A stretch of DNA of 64,000 nt from contig JAFVEZ010000004.1 of assembly GCA_017475745.1 (NCBI GenBank), positions 17,071 through 81,070 on the forward strand, read 5' to 3'. Of the stretch, positions 45,945 through 53,835 are shown in pieces. The stretch comes from Selenomonadaceae bacterium. GTDB taxonomy: Bacteria > Bacillota > Negativicutes > Selenomonadales > Selenomonadaceae. The position numbers and the translations under genes are program-made. Every line of letters begins with the position of its first letter. Positions within the stretch are counted from its first letter, which is position 1. Below the pieces are notes generated by a model that worked only from the letters and a program-made list of their open reading frames with translations, did not search any database and was not told the DNA's origin.

Positions 45945-47021
45945 TTAGTCATTAAGATTTCCATTCGGATTTATTTCAAGGTAACGCTTAATTGCACGTG
46001 TTATCGCGAGTGCTAACTGTTGCTGATAGTCATCATTGGCCAGCAGATACTCTTCTTCTGGATTTGTAATAAAGGCAAGCTCCACAAGCGAAGCAGGTAT
46101 CGAAGTATGCTTTAAAACGTAGAAGTTAGCACCCTTGACACCTCGGTTGAACCTGCCGCCGAAGTTTGCCAGCTCTTCATTCAACAACGTAGCAAGTATT
46201 TTGCCCTCAGAACTACCCCAATAATAATAGGTTTCCATTCCTTGTGTTATAGAGTTCGAGAAGGCATTACAGTGAATACTTACAAATACTGCAGCACCTG
46301 GCGGTGTTTTGTCAACTCTTGCTTGAAGTTCTTGTCCATTAGAAGAACCTGCCCAAGATACATCTCTGTCTGTAGTCCTAGTCATTACGACATTGGCACC
46401 GGCATTTTGCAAAAGCTGTTGAACTTTCAGAGCCACCGCGAGGGTTACTTCCTTCTCGGTAACACCACTAGGACCGATTGCACCACTGTCACTACCGCCA
46501 TGACCTGCATCTATTACTATACTGCCACTTTTATAATTAAAATTATCGTCGCTGGTTTCCTCTTCCACATTAACCAGCGCTGACTTATCAATATCAATTA
46601 TCAATCTGTAAGGCTTTTTTTCGATATAAATTTTGTAACTGTCCTCATTTATCACAAACGGCAGTCTGAGTTGCAGACGAGAGTAGTTCACTTTAACCTC
46701 TTTAACAGAAGCCGTCGTATCTTCAGCTAATGAAATTTTGCTACTGTTGTGTTGACTAAGTCTACCCGGAACAGTATTTTCAAAGTCAACGACCATTATA
46801 CTTGAAATTGTTGTGGGAATTTTTACAGTGTAGTTGATATTCTCACGCTTGAGACCAACCTCTATCCTGTAGACTTCTTTGCCGTCAACTTCAGTATTAT
46901 AAGTCTTTAAGTACTGTAGTTCGTTCAAGCGAGGAGCTGCCTGCGCGATTGAAGTCAATGCAAGAGAGGTGAATATCAACAACGCCATGAGTGTAAATAT
47001 TTTCGTGAGTTGCCTCACCAA
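45945..47021 (-). CDS. N-acetylmuramoyl-L-alanine amidase (AMIN plus Amidase_3)
   Basis: Exported zinc amidase that cuts the lactyl-peptide bond of peptidoglycan. A signal peptide (KIFTLMALLIFTSLALTSIA, cleaved after AQA) leads to an AMIN-like beta domain (residues about 35-150) and the catalytic Amidase_3 domain. The zinc ligands and catalytic Glu lie in IVIDAGHGGSDSGAIG, VSIHCNAFSN and ASLVELAFITNPEEE. I start at TTG 47021, about 10 bases after AGGAAG; GTG 47030 and GTG 47018 are alternatives. It is followed by the GerMN lipoprotein. Confidence 0.93.
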   Translation of the reverse strand: MVRQLTKIFTLMALLIFTSLALTSIAQAAPRLNELQYLKTYNTEVDGKEVYRIEVGLKRENINYTVKIPTTISSIMVVDFENTVPGRLSQHNSSKISLAEDTTASVKEVKVNYSRLQLRLPFVINEDSYKIYIEKKPYRLIIDIDKSALVNVEEETSDDNFNYKSGSIVIDAGHGGSDSGAIGPSGVTEKEVTLAVALKVQQLLQNAGANVVMTRTTDRDVSWAGSSNGQELQARVDKTPPGAAVFVSIHCNAFSNSITQGMETYYYWGSSEGKILATLLNEELANFGGRFNRGVKGANFYVLKHTSIPASLVELAFITNPEEEYLLANDDYQQQLALAITRAIKRYLEINPNGNLND

Positions 47022-47048
47022 TAGTATCACTTCCTATGTTAAATCAAG

Positions 47049-47327
47049 TTAATCTGCAAATGAAACTTTTATCACTAAAGTATCGTCAGCCTTGACATCT
47101 TTTGGCAGCATAGAAACCGGCATGACGACTTTCTCATCGTCCTCACCAAAATACAAAACTGCCTTGTCGACACCTTGTTCAACCACCTCAATTCTATCGA
47201 CATATGCTTCGGTCACTACATCTGTTGTTCCAGCAACCTCAATAGTCTCATTATCCTTGTCTATGTTTTCTGCCACAGTTGTATAAGTATCACTAACCTT
47301 AACTGCAGTTGTAGATTTCTTGCTCAT
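47049..47327 (-). CDS. DUF3006-like protein
   Basis: Protein of 92 aa. Residues about 40-92 (VDRIEVVEQGVDKAVLYF ... VVMPVSMLPKDVKADDTLVI) match the DUF3006 pattern: a small beta barrel commonly encoded beside metallo-beta-lactamase-fold proteins, as here. The N-terminal 40 residues are Thr/Ser-rich and extra. ATG 47327 follows GAGGAA; an earlier GTG at 47345 is less likely. Function unknown. Confidence 0.72.
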   Translation of the reverse strand: MSKKSTTAVKVSDTYTTVAENIDKDNETIEVAGTTDVVTEAYVDRIEVVEQGVDKAVLYFGEDDEKVVMPVSMLPKDVKADDTLVIKVSFAD

Positions 47328-47349
47328 ACTTAATTCCTCACTCACATTA

Positions 47350-48378
47350 CTATTTTTTATTTTTCAACCAATTATTTATCCAATCAGATTTATGCTCAGT
47401 TGTCACTGACCAGTTCTTACCGTCTGAAGTAATTGTAATTGTACCGTTCTCGAAAGTCCAGAATATATTTTTTTTGTCAACGCCACCATTCTTGATGTAA
47501 GAATTGAGTGCCTGATTGTGAGGGTGTCCATAAGAGTTACCGCTACCTGTAGGATCACTTGGATCACCTGCACTGATGACAACACATTCCGGCGATACGG
47601 CTTTTATATAGTCAGCACCGGCAGAGGTTTTACTGCCATGATGAGGAGCCTTCAAAACAGTACTTTTGAGTTTTTTCTTATAGCTTGAATTTAGTTGCTC
47701 ATTCTCTGCTACTTTTTCAGCATCGCCGGTGAAGAGCATCGAAAAGTTGCCATAAGTCAGTTTGCCAACTATAGAAGTATCGTTATAATCCTTATCAGCA
47801 GCGAATTTTGCACGGAGTTCTTCAGTCGGATAGAACACCTCAAAGGAAACCTTGTTGCCAAAATTGAGCTTATCGCCTGCCTGCAGAGTTTTAACGGGTA
47901 TCTTCTTCTTCTCGGCAGCGTTGATGTATCCCTTATAAACGTTGTATTTGCCTCTGTCAGTGCCGTCGTTATATACTTCTTTGACATTATAATCATCAAT
48001 GACAAGTTTAGCACCACCGATATGATCTGCATGAGCATGAGAGAGAATCAATTTATCAATCTTCTTAACACCTGCCTTGTCAAGTTCGGCACGGAGCTTG
48101 TCACGCTCGTCAGTATCACTCGTATCAACGAGGATATTCTGACTCTTGGTCTGAATTAGAATGGCATCACCTTGTCCTACATTGAGCATTTTGATAGTAA
48201 GATCGCCTTTTACATTGTCTGCTTGAGAAGATTCTTGAGATTTTAAACTTTCTTTATCATCAATAGCCACTCTAACTGTTTCGTTTTTTTGCTGATTTTC
48301 ATTTTTGCCACTGTTGCCACAACCAAGCAATGCGATTGAAAATGTAGCTATCATCAAGAGTACCCATAATCTTTTCAT
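47350..48378 (-). CDS. Metallo-beta-lactamase-fold lipoprotein, ComEC C-domain type
   Basis: Protein of 342 aa with a lipoprotein signal (LWVLLMIATFSIALLGCG, Cys about residue 20). The hydrolase domain is related to the ComEC C-terminal domain: MLNVGQGDAILIQT, the metal motif SHAHADHIGG, FTGDA, and KAPHHGSKTS. It is therefore a periplasmic or surface-bound hydrolase, possibly acting on DNA or phosphodiesters. Its ATG overlaps the upstream stop by 4 bases (ATGA), and DUF3006 follows at 22 bases. Confidence 0.9.
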   Translation of the reverse strand: MKRLWVLLMIATFSIALLGCGNSGKNENQQKNETVRVAIDDKESLKSQESSQADNVKGDLTIKMLNVGQGDAILIQTKSQNILVDTSDTDERDKLRAELDKAGVKKIDKLILSHAHADHIGGAKLVIDDYNVKEVYNDGTDRGKYNVYKGYINAAEKKKIPVKTLQAGDKLNFGNKVSFEVFYPTEELRAKFAADKDYNDTSIVGKLTYGNFSMLFTGDAEKVAENEQLNSSYKKKLKSTVLKAPHHGSKTSAGADYIKAVSPECVVISAGDPSDPTGSGNSYGHPHNQALNSYIKNGGVDKKNIFWTFENGTITITSDGKNWSVTTEHKSDWINNWLKNKK

Positions 48379-49181
48379 TCAACCGCCGCCTTCAAGATGT
48401 AATTTTCAATACCATAGGCAACGCCGTCTTCGTGGACACTTGGTACAACATGCTTGGCAAGTGCCTTGAGTTTAGGATTGCCATTGCCCATCGCCATACC
48501 ACAGCCAACAGTTTGGATCATCTCGACATCATTGAGACCATCACCAAAGGCGTAACTGTCTTTGATGTCAACTCCAAGGTGTTCAAGTGCATGGATTATA
48601 CCACTTGCCTTGGTATTCTTTGCGGCGTAGAGTTCTAAATTACTACTGTGAAACGGATCATTAATTCCGGTAAGAGTCGGTGTTTGCAATAGTTTGTAAT
48701 AAATTTCTCCGGCATCTGTGCGATCAGTCAGAAACTCCATTTTATAAGTAGGAAAGTCACTAATATTAAATTTGCGCTCAAATTTCAGAATGTCAATATC
48801 AAATTTGGCAAAGAATATCTCTGACAATTTAAATTCTTCTTTGAGATAAACTCTTGGGTGACTTTCCAAAATGTACTCAGTATTTTCAGCGTCACAGAAT
48901 TTGCAGACTTCCTCGACAATCTTCGGATCAATAGCTTCTTCAAAGACAACTTCATTATTAATCAGAACAACGGCGCCATTCATCAGCACAAAGCCATCAA
49001 AACCAAAATTTACCAGCTCAGGATCGAGATAATCAAGTGGACGACCACTGGCAATGAAGATATAATGGCCTGCTTCTTTAAGAGCATTGAGTGCTCTGCG
49101 AACTCTATTCGATATAAGTGTCATGTTTATAGAAGCATCGATAAGTGTGCCATCAATATCAAAGAAAACTGCCTTCTTCAC
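48375..49181 (-). CDS. HAD-superfamily Cof-type phosphatase
   Basis: Sugar-phosphate or flavin-type phosphatase of 268 aa. Motif I is FFDIDGTLID, motif II IASGRPLDYL, motif III the Lys in AAKNTKASGI, and motif IV YAFGDGLNDVEMI with GCGMAMGNG. I chose GTG 49181 because AGGAGG lies 9 bases upstream; the frame is open further to 49238 but that would place the site inside the coding part. It overlaps the genes on both sides by 4 bases, so all three are coupled. Confidence 0.9.
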   Translation of the reverse strand: MKKAVFFDIDGTLIDASINMTLISNRVRRALNALKEAGHYIFIASGRPLDYLDPELVNFGFDGFVLMNGAVVLINNEVVFEEAIDPKIVEEVCKFCDAENTEYILESHPRVYLKEEFKLSEIFFAKFDIDILKFERKFNISDFPTYKMEFLTDRTDAGEIYYKLLQTPTLTGINDPFHSSNLELYAAKNTKASGIIHALEHLGVDIKDSYAFGDGLNDVEMIQTVGCGMAMGNGNPKLKALAKHVVPSVHEDGVAYGIENYILKAAVE

Positions 49182-49372
49182 TTCTTTTGTCCTCCTTGGT
49201 GGATTATGTATATGCGAACTGACAACAGGACAATCCAAATAATGAAAGATACCATATAAATCTTGTCAGTAAGCCTGAGATTACTGTAATCAAAACTCGT
49301 GAACATTATCACCGCGGCAATCAATATAAAATAGTCAAACAGTTTGAGGGAATCCTTTATCGTCTTTAACAA
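49178..49372 (-). CDS. Small two-helix membrane protein
   Basis: Protein of 64 aa with two membrane helices (FDYFILIAAVIMFTSFDYS and YMVSFIIWIVLLSVRIYII) and a basic tail. Unknown function. TTG 49372 has AAGGAGAG upstream. Its stop overlaps the HAD gene's GTG by 4 bases, and a good promoter lies just in front, so it opens this minus-strand operon. Confidence 0.75.
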   Translation of the reverse strand: MLKTIKDSLKLFDYFILIAAVIMFTSFDYSNLRLTDKIYMVSFIIWIVLLSVRIYIIHQGGQKK

Positions 49373-49407
49373 GAAAAACTCTCCTTCAAGAAATGAAATT
49401 TTTCTGT

Positions 49408-49436
49408 ATTATATCACTAATATTTAAGATATGCAA
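49408..49436 (-). promoter_or_regulatory. Promoter of the minus-strand HAD/MBL operon
   Basis: Minus strand: -35 TTGCAT (49431-49436), 17-base spacer, -10 TATAAT (49408-49413). It lies 36 bases before the TTG start at 49372. Confidence 0.65.
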
Positions 49437-49525
49437 AGAAAATCACAATTTTTAATAAAAAATATCATTTAAATTTCACAACTGAATCTGCAAAAGTGAT
49501 ATTTATGATGTTTTTCCTTTTTTAC

Positions 49526-49554
49526 TTGAAATGTGTCTTCTTTCCTGGTATAAT
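49526..49554 (+). promoter_or_regulatory. Promoter of asd
   Basis: -35 TTGAAA (49526-49531), 17-base spacer, -10 TATAAT (49549-49554). The RNA would begin near 49561, which supports ATG 49608 and not ATG 49575 as the asd start. Confidence 0.75.
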
Positions 49555-49607
49555 CTATTAAAGTTTTTAAAGTCATGTGGAAACGAATAAATAGGAGGAT
49601 ATTTTTA

Positions 49608-50633
49608 ATGAAGAAATACAATATTGCAATAGTCGGAGTTACTGGTGCAGTCGGGCAAGAGTTTTTGAGACTCATTGAGGAGCGCAACTTTCCTTTTGCC
49701 AATTTAAAAATGCTTGCTTCTAAGCGCTCCGCTGGTAAAAAAATCAACTTCATGGGCAAGGAATATACTGTTGAGGAGACAACCGAAGACTCTTTTAAAG
49801 ATGTGCAGATAGCATTATTCGCCGGTGGTTCTGCTTCAAAAGTTTTCGCTAAACCCGCTGTCGATTCTGGTGCTATCGTCATTGATAACTCAAGCGCTTT
49901 CAGAATGGATCCTGAAGTTCCTCTCGTCGTACCGGAAGTTAATCCTCAAGCTATTGCAAGGCATAAGGGTATTATCGCGAATCCCAACTGCTCAACGATA
50001 ATAATGGTCATGGCTCTCAAGCCGCTCTATGATATCGCAAAAATCAAGCGCATTGTAGTCTCAACTTACCAGGCTGTCAGTGGTGCAGGCCGTGAAGGTA
50101 TGCAGGAGCTTGAAGATCAAGTCAATGAGATAGTCAACAATAAGCCTGTAGAAACTAAAGTTCTGCCTGTTGCTTCACTTGACAAAAAATATCAGATTGC
50201 ATTTAATCTGCTGCCTCAAATTGACGTCTTCCAAGAAAACTTGTATACTAAGGAAGAAATGAAGATGATTAATGAGACAATGAAGATTATGGAAGACAGT
50301 GACATGAAGATCACTGCAACGACGGTCAGAGTGCCAGTCTATAGAAGCCATGCAGAATCTGTCAATGTTGAGTTTGATAATGAGGTTAGCGTTGAGTCAG
50401 CACGTGCCGCTCTTGAAAAGTTCCCAGGTGTCAAAGTATGTGACAATCCTGATGAAATGATTTATCCTCAGCCACTCAACACGTCTGGCAAAGATGATGT
50501 CGAGGTTGGTCGTATTCGCAAAGATTATTCTATTGAGCACGGTCTCAACTTCTGGGTCTGTGGAGATCAGATCAGAAAAGGCGCAGCGCTCAATGCACTT
50601 CAAATTGCTGAATACATAATTAATAATGCGTAA
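49608..50633 (+). CDS. asd: Aspartate-semialdehyde dehydrogenase
   Basis: Makes aspartate semialdehyde for lysine/diaminopimelate, threonine and methionine synthesis; 341 aa. The signatures are IVGVTGAVGQEFLRLIEE (NADP site), the catalytic cysteine in ANPNCSTI, SGAGREGMQEL and the His in RVPVYRSHAESVNV. AGGAGG precedes ATG 49608. Diaminopimelate supply fits the cell-wall genes around it. ireB follows 59 bases later, so they may be co-transcribed. Confidence 0.95.
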   Translation: MKKYNIAIVGVTGAVGQEFLRLIEERNFPFANLKMLASKRSAGKKINFMGKEYTVEETTEDSFKDVQIALFAGGSASKVFAKPAVDSGAIVIDNSSAFRMDPEVPLVVPEVNPQAIARHKGIIANPNCSTIIMVMALKPLYDIAKIKRIVVSTYQAVSGAGREGMQELEDQVNEIVNNKPVETKVLPVASLDKKYQIAFNLLPQIDVFQENLYTKEEMKMINETMKIMEDSDMKITATTVRVPVYRSHAESVNVEFDNEVSVESARAALEKFPGVKVCDNPDEMIYPQPLNTSGKDDVEVGRIRKDYSIEHGLNFWVCGDQIRKGAALNALQIAEYIINNA

Positions 50634-50692
50634 ATGTAATTATTGCTCATGGCGATTTAGCATCAATTACGCGTTGAATCGGAGGTGAGAAT

Positions 50693-50944
50693 ATGGTATC
50701 AGATGAAACCATGTTATTTAAATTTGGCATCGAGGAAAACCGAGCGGAAAAGGTAATTCGCAACGCTTATAAGGCAATGACGGAAAAGGGTTACAATCCT
50801 GTTCACCAACTTGTCGGGTATTTGTTGAGCGGTGATCCGGCTTATATTACAAGCCATCTTGATGCAAGAAGCAAAATCCGTAAAGTTGAGCGCGACGAGC
50901 TTCTTGAGGAATTAGTGAGGACTTATTTGGAATGCAAGAAGTAA
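50693..50944 (+). CDS. ireB: IreB family regulatory phosphoprotein
   Basis: Protein of 83 aa, formerly UPF0297/YrzL. The conserved core is [20 protein letters not shown] with [20 protein letters not shown]. The phosphorylatable threonines of enterococcal IreB lie near the N-terminus; here DETMLF supplies one. GGAGGTGAG precedes the ATG. It overlaps ruvX by 13 bases, in the order ireB-ruvX-DUF1292-mltG usual for Firmicutes. Confidence 0.94.
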   Translation: MVSDETMLFKFGIEENRAEKVIRNAYKAMTEKGYNPVHQLVGYLLSGDPAYITSHLDARSKIRKVERDELLEELVRTYLECKK

Positions 50945-51372
50945 AACGTTGCCTTGCATTAGATGTTGGCGATAAGACCATCGGCATTGCTGTGAGCGAC
51001 CTGCTGGGTTTGACTGCCCAAGGACTTGAAACTATACGTCGAAGTTCAAACAAAGAGGATATTAATCATCTCAAAGAATTGATATCAAATTACAATGTAA
51101 GTCATTTAGTTATAGGTTTACCCAAGAATATGAATGGCACTGAAGGTGAACGCTGTCAGCTTGTCAGGTCCTTTGCAGAGAAGATGAGTAAAACTTGTCC
51201 AAATGTACAAATAAACTTTTGGGACGAGAGATTATCTACTGTTGCAGCGGAGAAATCACTAATAGCAGCAGATGTCAGTCGTCGAAAGCGCAAAAAAGTC
51301 ATTGACAAAATGGCTGCAGTGCACATTCTGCAGGGTTTCTTAGATGGTCTTAAATTGAGAGGAGATATGTAG
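50932..51372 (+). CDS. ruvX: Pre-16S rRNA nuclease / Holliday-junction resolvase-like protein
   Basis: YqgF/RuvX of 146 aa with an RNase H-like fold. [15 protein letters not shown] holds the first catalytic Asp, [13 protein letters not shown] the second strand, [14 protein letters not shown] the Glu, and [14 protein letters not shown] the last Asp. It takes part in 16S rRNA 5'-end maturation. It overlaps ireB, and its stop is adjacent to the next ATG. Confidence 0.95.
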   Translation: MQEVKRCLALDVGDKTIGIAVSDLLGLTAQGLETIRRSSNKEDINHLKELISNYNVSHLVIGLPKNMNGTEGERCQLVRSFAEKMSKTCPNVQINFWDERLSTVAAEKSLIAADVSRRKRKKVIDKMAAVHILQGFLDGLKLRGDM

Positions 51373-51771
51373 ATGTCAGTTAATCACAAGAAGGATAAAA
51401 AATCAAAGAAAATCAATGAAGAATTAGATAACATGATTGCTGAAGGTGAGGAAGCAGAAGAAAACCTCATAGTTGAGATGACGGACGAAGAAGGAAATAT
51501 CTTCCTCTATGAAGAGGAAATGATTATACCTATTGATGATAAGAAATTTGCGTTGCTTGTTGCACTGCCATCTGAAGATGGAGAACATAACCATGAACAT
51601 GGTTGTGATTGTGGTTGCGAGGAAGAAGATGTCATCATTGCAAAGATTGTAACAAATCAAGATGGCGAAGAGGAATATATTGAACCAAGTGACGAAGAAT
51701 TTGAAATGGTAAGGAATGTATATAATGATTTCTTCAGCGAAGAGTTTGAAGAAGAACAGGCACGAGAGTAA
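51373..51771 (+). CDS. DUF1292 (UPF0473) protein with His/Cys-rich insert
   Basis: Acidic protein of 132 aa in the YrzB/UPF0473 family, recognised from VEMTDEEGNIFLYEEEMI, the FALLVAL strand and EEYIEPSDEEFEMV. Between the two halves sits an unusual metal-binding-like stretch GEHNHEHGCDCGCEEED (three His, three Cys). The N-terminus is a Lys-rich tail. It starts immediately after ruvX, and its stop shares a base with the mltG start. Function unknown. Confidence 0.88.
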   Translation: MSVNHKKDKKSKKINEELDNMIAEGEEAEENLIVEMTDEEGNIFLYEEEMIIPIDDKKFALLVALPSEDGEHNHEHGCDCGCEEEDVIIAKIVTNQDGEEEYIEPSDEEFEMVRNVYNDFFSEEFEEEQARE

Positions 51772-52892
51772 TGGGTTTAAAATTTCCAAATGAAGACAAA
51801 GACAATCTTATAGATAGTGTAAAAAAATACGTGGAGGAATTTAAATTGCCTTCTATAGATGTTCCAAAGCTATCAACTGATTTTTTTGAATCTATGGATA
51901 TCAAAAAAGTAGTTGGTATAGCTGCTCTTTTGATGTTAATGATTATTGCCATTTTAAGCATGACTTTTGGCAGCTTCTCCAATAATTCTACTGCAAAAGG
52001 TGAGAAGGTAAAATTTAAAATCACAGAGGGCATGGACGCTGCCGAAATTGCAAGAAGACTTGAGAAGACGGGTGTAATTGAAAGCGGATTTAAATTTAGA
52101 GTGCTTGCTAAGTTCAAGGGTTATGAAAATCAGCTCAAGATAGGTTCATACAATTTTACAACTGGCATGACCTATGATGAAGTCTTTACGAAACTCCTTG
52201 CGGGCGCTCCGGAAGTTTTGACTGTCACCATTCCAGAGGGTTTCACTGTCAAGGATATTGCCAATCGACTCAGTAATTTGGGTATAGTGAATTATGATAC
52301 CTTTATCAGTAAAGCTAGAGATTTTGCGCCATTTGACTACATTGAGCGCAAGAGAAACACTTTTTACGATTGTGAAGGTTTTCTTTTCCCCGATACTTAT
52401 GAGGTAACAACTGACATGACCTCAGAAGATGTGCTTTACATGATGACCGATAATTTTGATTATCGTCTCAGCAGCGCAATGAGAGCAAAAGCTCAAGAAG
52501 AAGGTTTATCTATATATGAATTGGTAACACTTGCCTCTCTTGTTGAGAAAGAAGCCAGGTATGCTGAGGATCGTCCAATAATCGCGCAGGTATTCTTTAA
52601 ACGATTAAAGATTGGCATGCCATTGCAAACTGACGCTTCACTGCAATATCTTATGGACGCACCGAAGGAAGATGTTTCCATTGCCGATACGCAAATAGAT
52701 TCACCTTTCAACACTTACCAACACATGGGTCTACCACCTGGACCGATTGCCAATCCTGGTGTAGCTTCTATTGAAGCTGTCTTATACCCTGCAAATACAG
52801 ATTATCTCTACTTCGTGGCGGATCGTAACGGTCACAATCACTATGCTTATACCTATGATGAGCACCTAGATTTGGTATATCAATATAGGTGA
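51771..52892 (+). CDS. mltG: Endolytic murein transglycosylase MltG
   Basis: Membrane-anchored lytic transglycosylase of 373 aa that cuts nascent glycan strands. A cytoplasmic N-terminus of about 43 residues leads to one helix (VVGIAALLMLMIIAILSMTF). A LysM-like part follows (FKITEGMDAAEIARRLEKTG), then the catalytic YceG domain with Glu in ASLVEKEARYAEDRPIIAQV and the closing MGLPPGPIANPG. Its start overlaps the DUF1292 stop by one base. Confidence 0.95.
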   Translation: MGLKFPNEDKDNLIDSVKKYVEEFKLPSIDVPKLSTDFFESMDIKKVVGIAALLMLMIIAILSMTFGSFSNNSTAKGEKVKFKITEGMDAAEIARRLEKTGVIESGFKFRVLAKFKGYENQLKIGSYNFTTGMTYDEVFTKLLAGAPEVLTVTIPEGFTVKDIANRLSNLGIVNYDTFISKARDFAPFDYIERKRNTFYDCEGFLFPDTYEVTTDMTSEDVLYMMTDNFDYRLSSAMRAKAQEEGLSIYELVTLASLVEKEARYAEDRPIIAQVFFKRLKIGMPLQTDASLQYLMDAPKEDVSIADTQIDSPFNTYQHMGLPPGPIANPGVASIEAVLYPANTDYLYFVADRNGHNHYAYTYDEHLDLVYQYR

Positions 52893-52913
52893 TTATCGGA
52901 GTGATATTATATT

Positions 52914-53216
52914 ATGGGAAACAAAACAAAGATTTTGATTTGGGGAACAGGCAAAGATTATTCACCAAATTTGATAAACTTAATTGCAAATATGCTAAGT
53001 AATGGAAGTTCAAATGAGGTATGCATCGTTGGTATAACTTCTGAAGATAAAATAAAAGGTACTCTTGACGGCATACCTTTTATTCAAGAAGAAGATATAA
53101 TCAATGTAGATTTTGATTATTTAATTGTTACATCTAGTTTTTATTATGGTGAAATAGTATCTTCAGCAGTTAAAATGGGTAACCCCCTGAAAAAATTATC
53201 AAACAAGATATTGTGA
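52914..53216 (+). CDS. Rossmann-like domain, N-terminal partner of a DUF1919 protein
   Basis: Protein of 100 aa with a nucleotide-binding-like start (KILIWGTGKDYSPNLINLI) and alternating strands (IVGITSEDKIKGTLDGIPF, VDFDYLIVTSSFYYGEIV), as in sugar-modifying Rossmann N-domains. The stop TGA overlaps the GTG start of the next gene by 4 bases. The two read as one longer protein if one G is added (ILxVKIPGF), so this may be the first half of a frameshifted gene or a coupled pair. Confidence 0.65.
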   Translation: MGNKTKILIWGTGKDYSPNLINLIANMLSNGSSNEVCIVGITSEDKIKGTLDGIPFIQEEDIINVDFDYLIVTSSFYYGEIVSSAVKMGNPLKKLSNKIL

Positions 53217-53827
53217 AAATTCCTGGATTTACTTTAGAAAAATACATGAAATTGAGAGAATCTAAACTTTCTATAATCTCTATTAATTGCTTTGCCGGTT
53301 TCTTTTATCATCGTTTTGGATTGCCATTTTTATCTCCGACAATAAATATGTGGCAAACCGGAGAGTCTTTTTTAAAAATGGTTTCTAACTTGAAATATAA
53401 TATAGGTAGTCCTCTCATCTTCAATAAAGTAAAATATAGTAAGGCTTCTAAGTTCATTTTTCCTTCTTACTTTCTTGGAGATTCTGAACTCAATATGAAT
53501 CATTATAATAATTTTGATGAAGCTGAAGCAAAATGGTATGAGAGAGTCAAAAGAATAAATTACGATAATCTATTGATAGTCATGTTTACACTTTTTAAAG
53601 AGGAAGCAGAATCATTTGATTCTCTTCCTTATAGCAAAAAAGTTTGTTTTGTACCGTTTAAGTCAAATTTGAAATCTGCGTTCTACATACCATGTCAAAC
53701 TAATGAAAGGTCTGAATTGTGGGGTCGTGTAAATAAATTGGCAGACGGTAGATTTCCACTTTATGATTTGTGGGATTTGGCACTCTATGGTAAGAAAACA
53801 CAAAGAATGGACTTTGATTTAATGTGA
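53213..53827 (+). CDS. DUF1919 family protein
   Basis: Protein of 204 aa in the DUF1919 family found in polysaccharide gene clusters. The signatures are SIISINCFAGFFYHRFGLPF, LSPTINMWQTGESFLKMVSN and FPSYFLGDSELNMNHYNNFDEA, with WYERVKRINYDNLLIVMFT. The start is GTG 53213, overlapping the previous stop; ATG 53246 would cut the IPGF segment. Activity unknown. Probably a glycan-modifying enzyme by context. Confidence 0.75.
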   Translation: MKIPGFTLEKYMKLRESKLSIISINCFAGFFYHRFGLPFLSPTINMWQTGESFLKMVSNLKYNIGSPLIFNKVKYSKASKFIFPSYFLGDSELNMNHYNNFDEAEAKWYERVKRINYDNLLIVMFTLFKEEAESFDSLPYSKKVCFVPFKSNLKSAFYIPCQTNERSELWGRVNKLADGRFPLYDLWDLALYGKKTQRMDFDLM

Positions 53828-53835
53828 GATGAATT

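Noticed and set aside
48375..49238. Upstream part of the HAD frame (49182-49238)
   Set aside because: It contains the AGGAGG of the real GTG start and overlaps the small membrane protein gene; the family motif begins right after GTG 49181.
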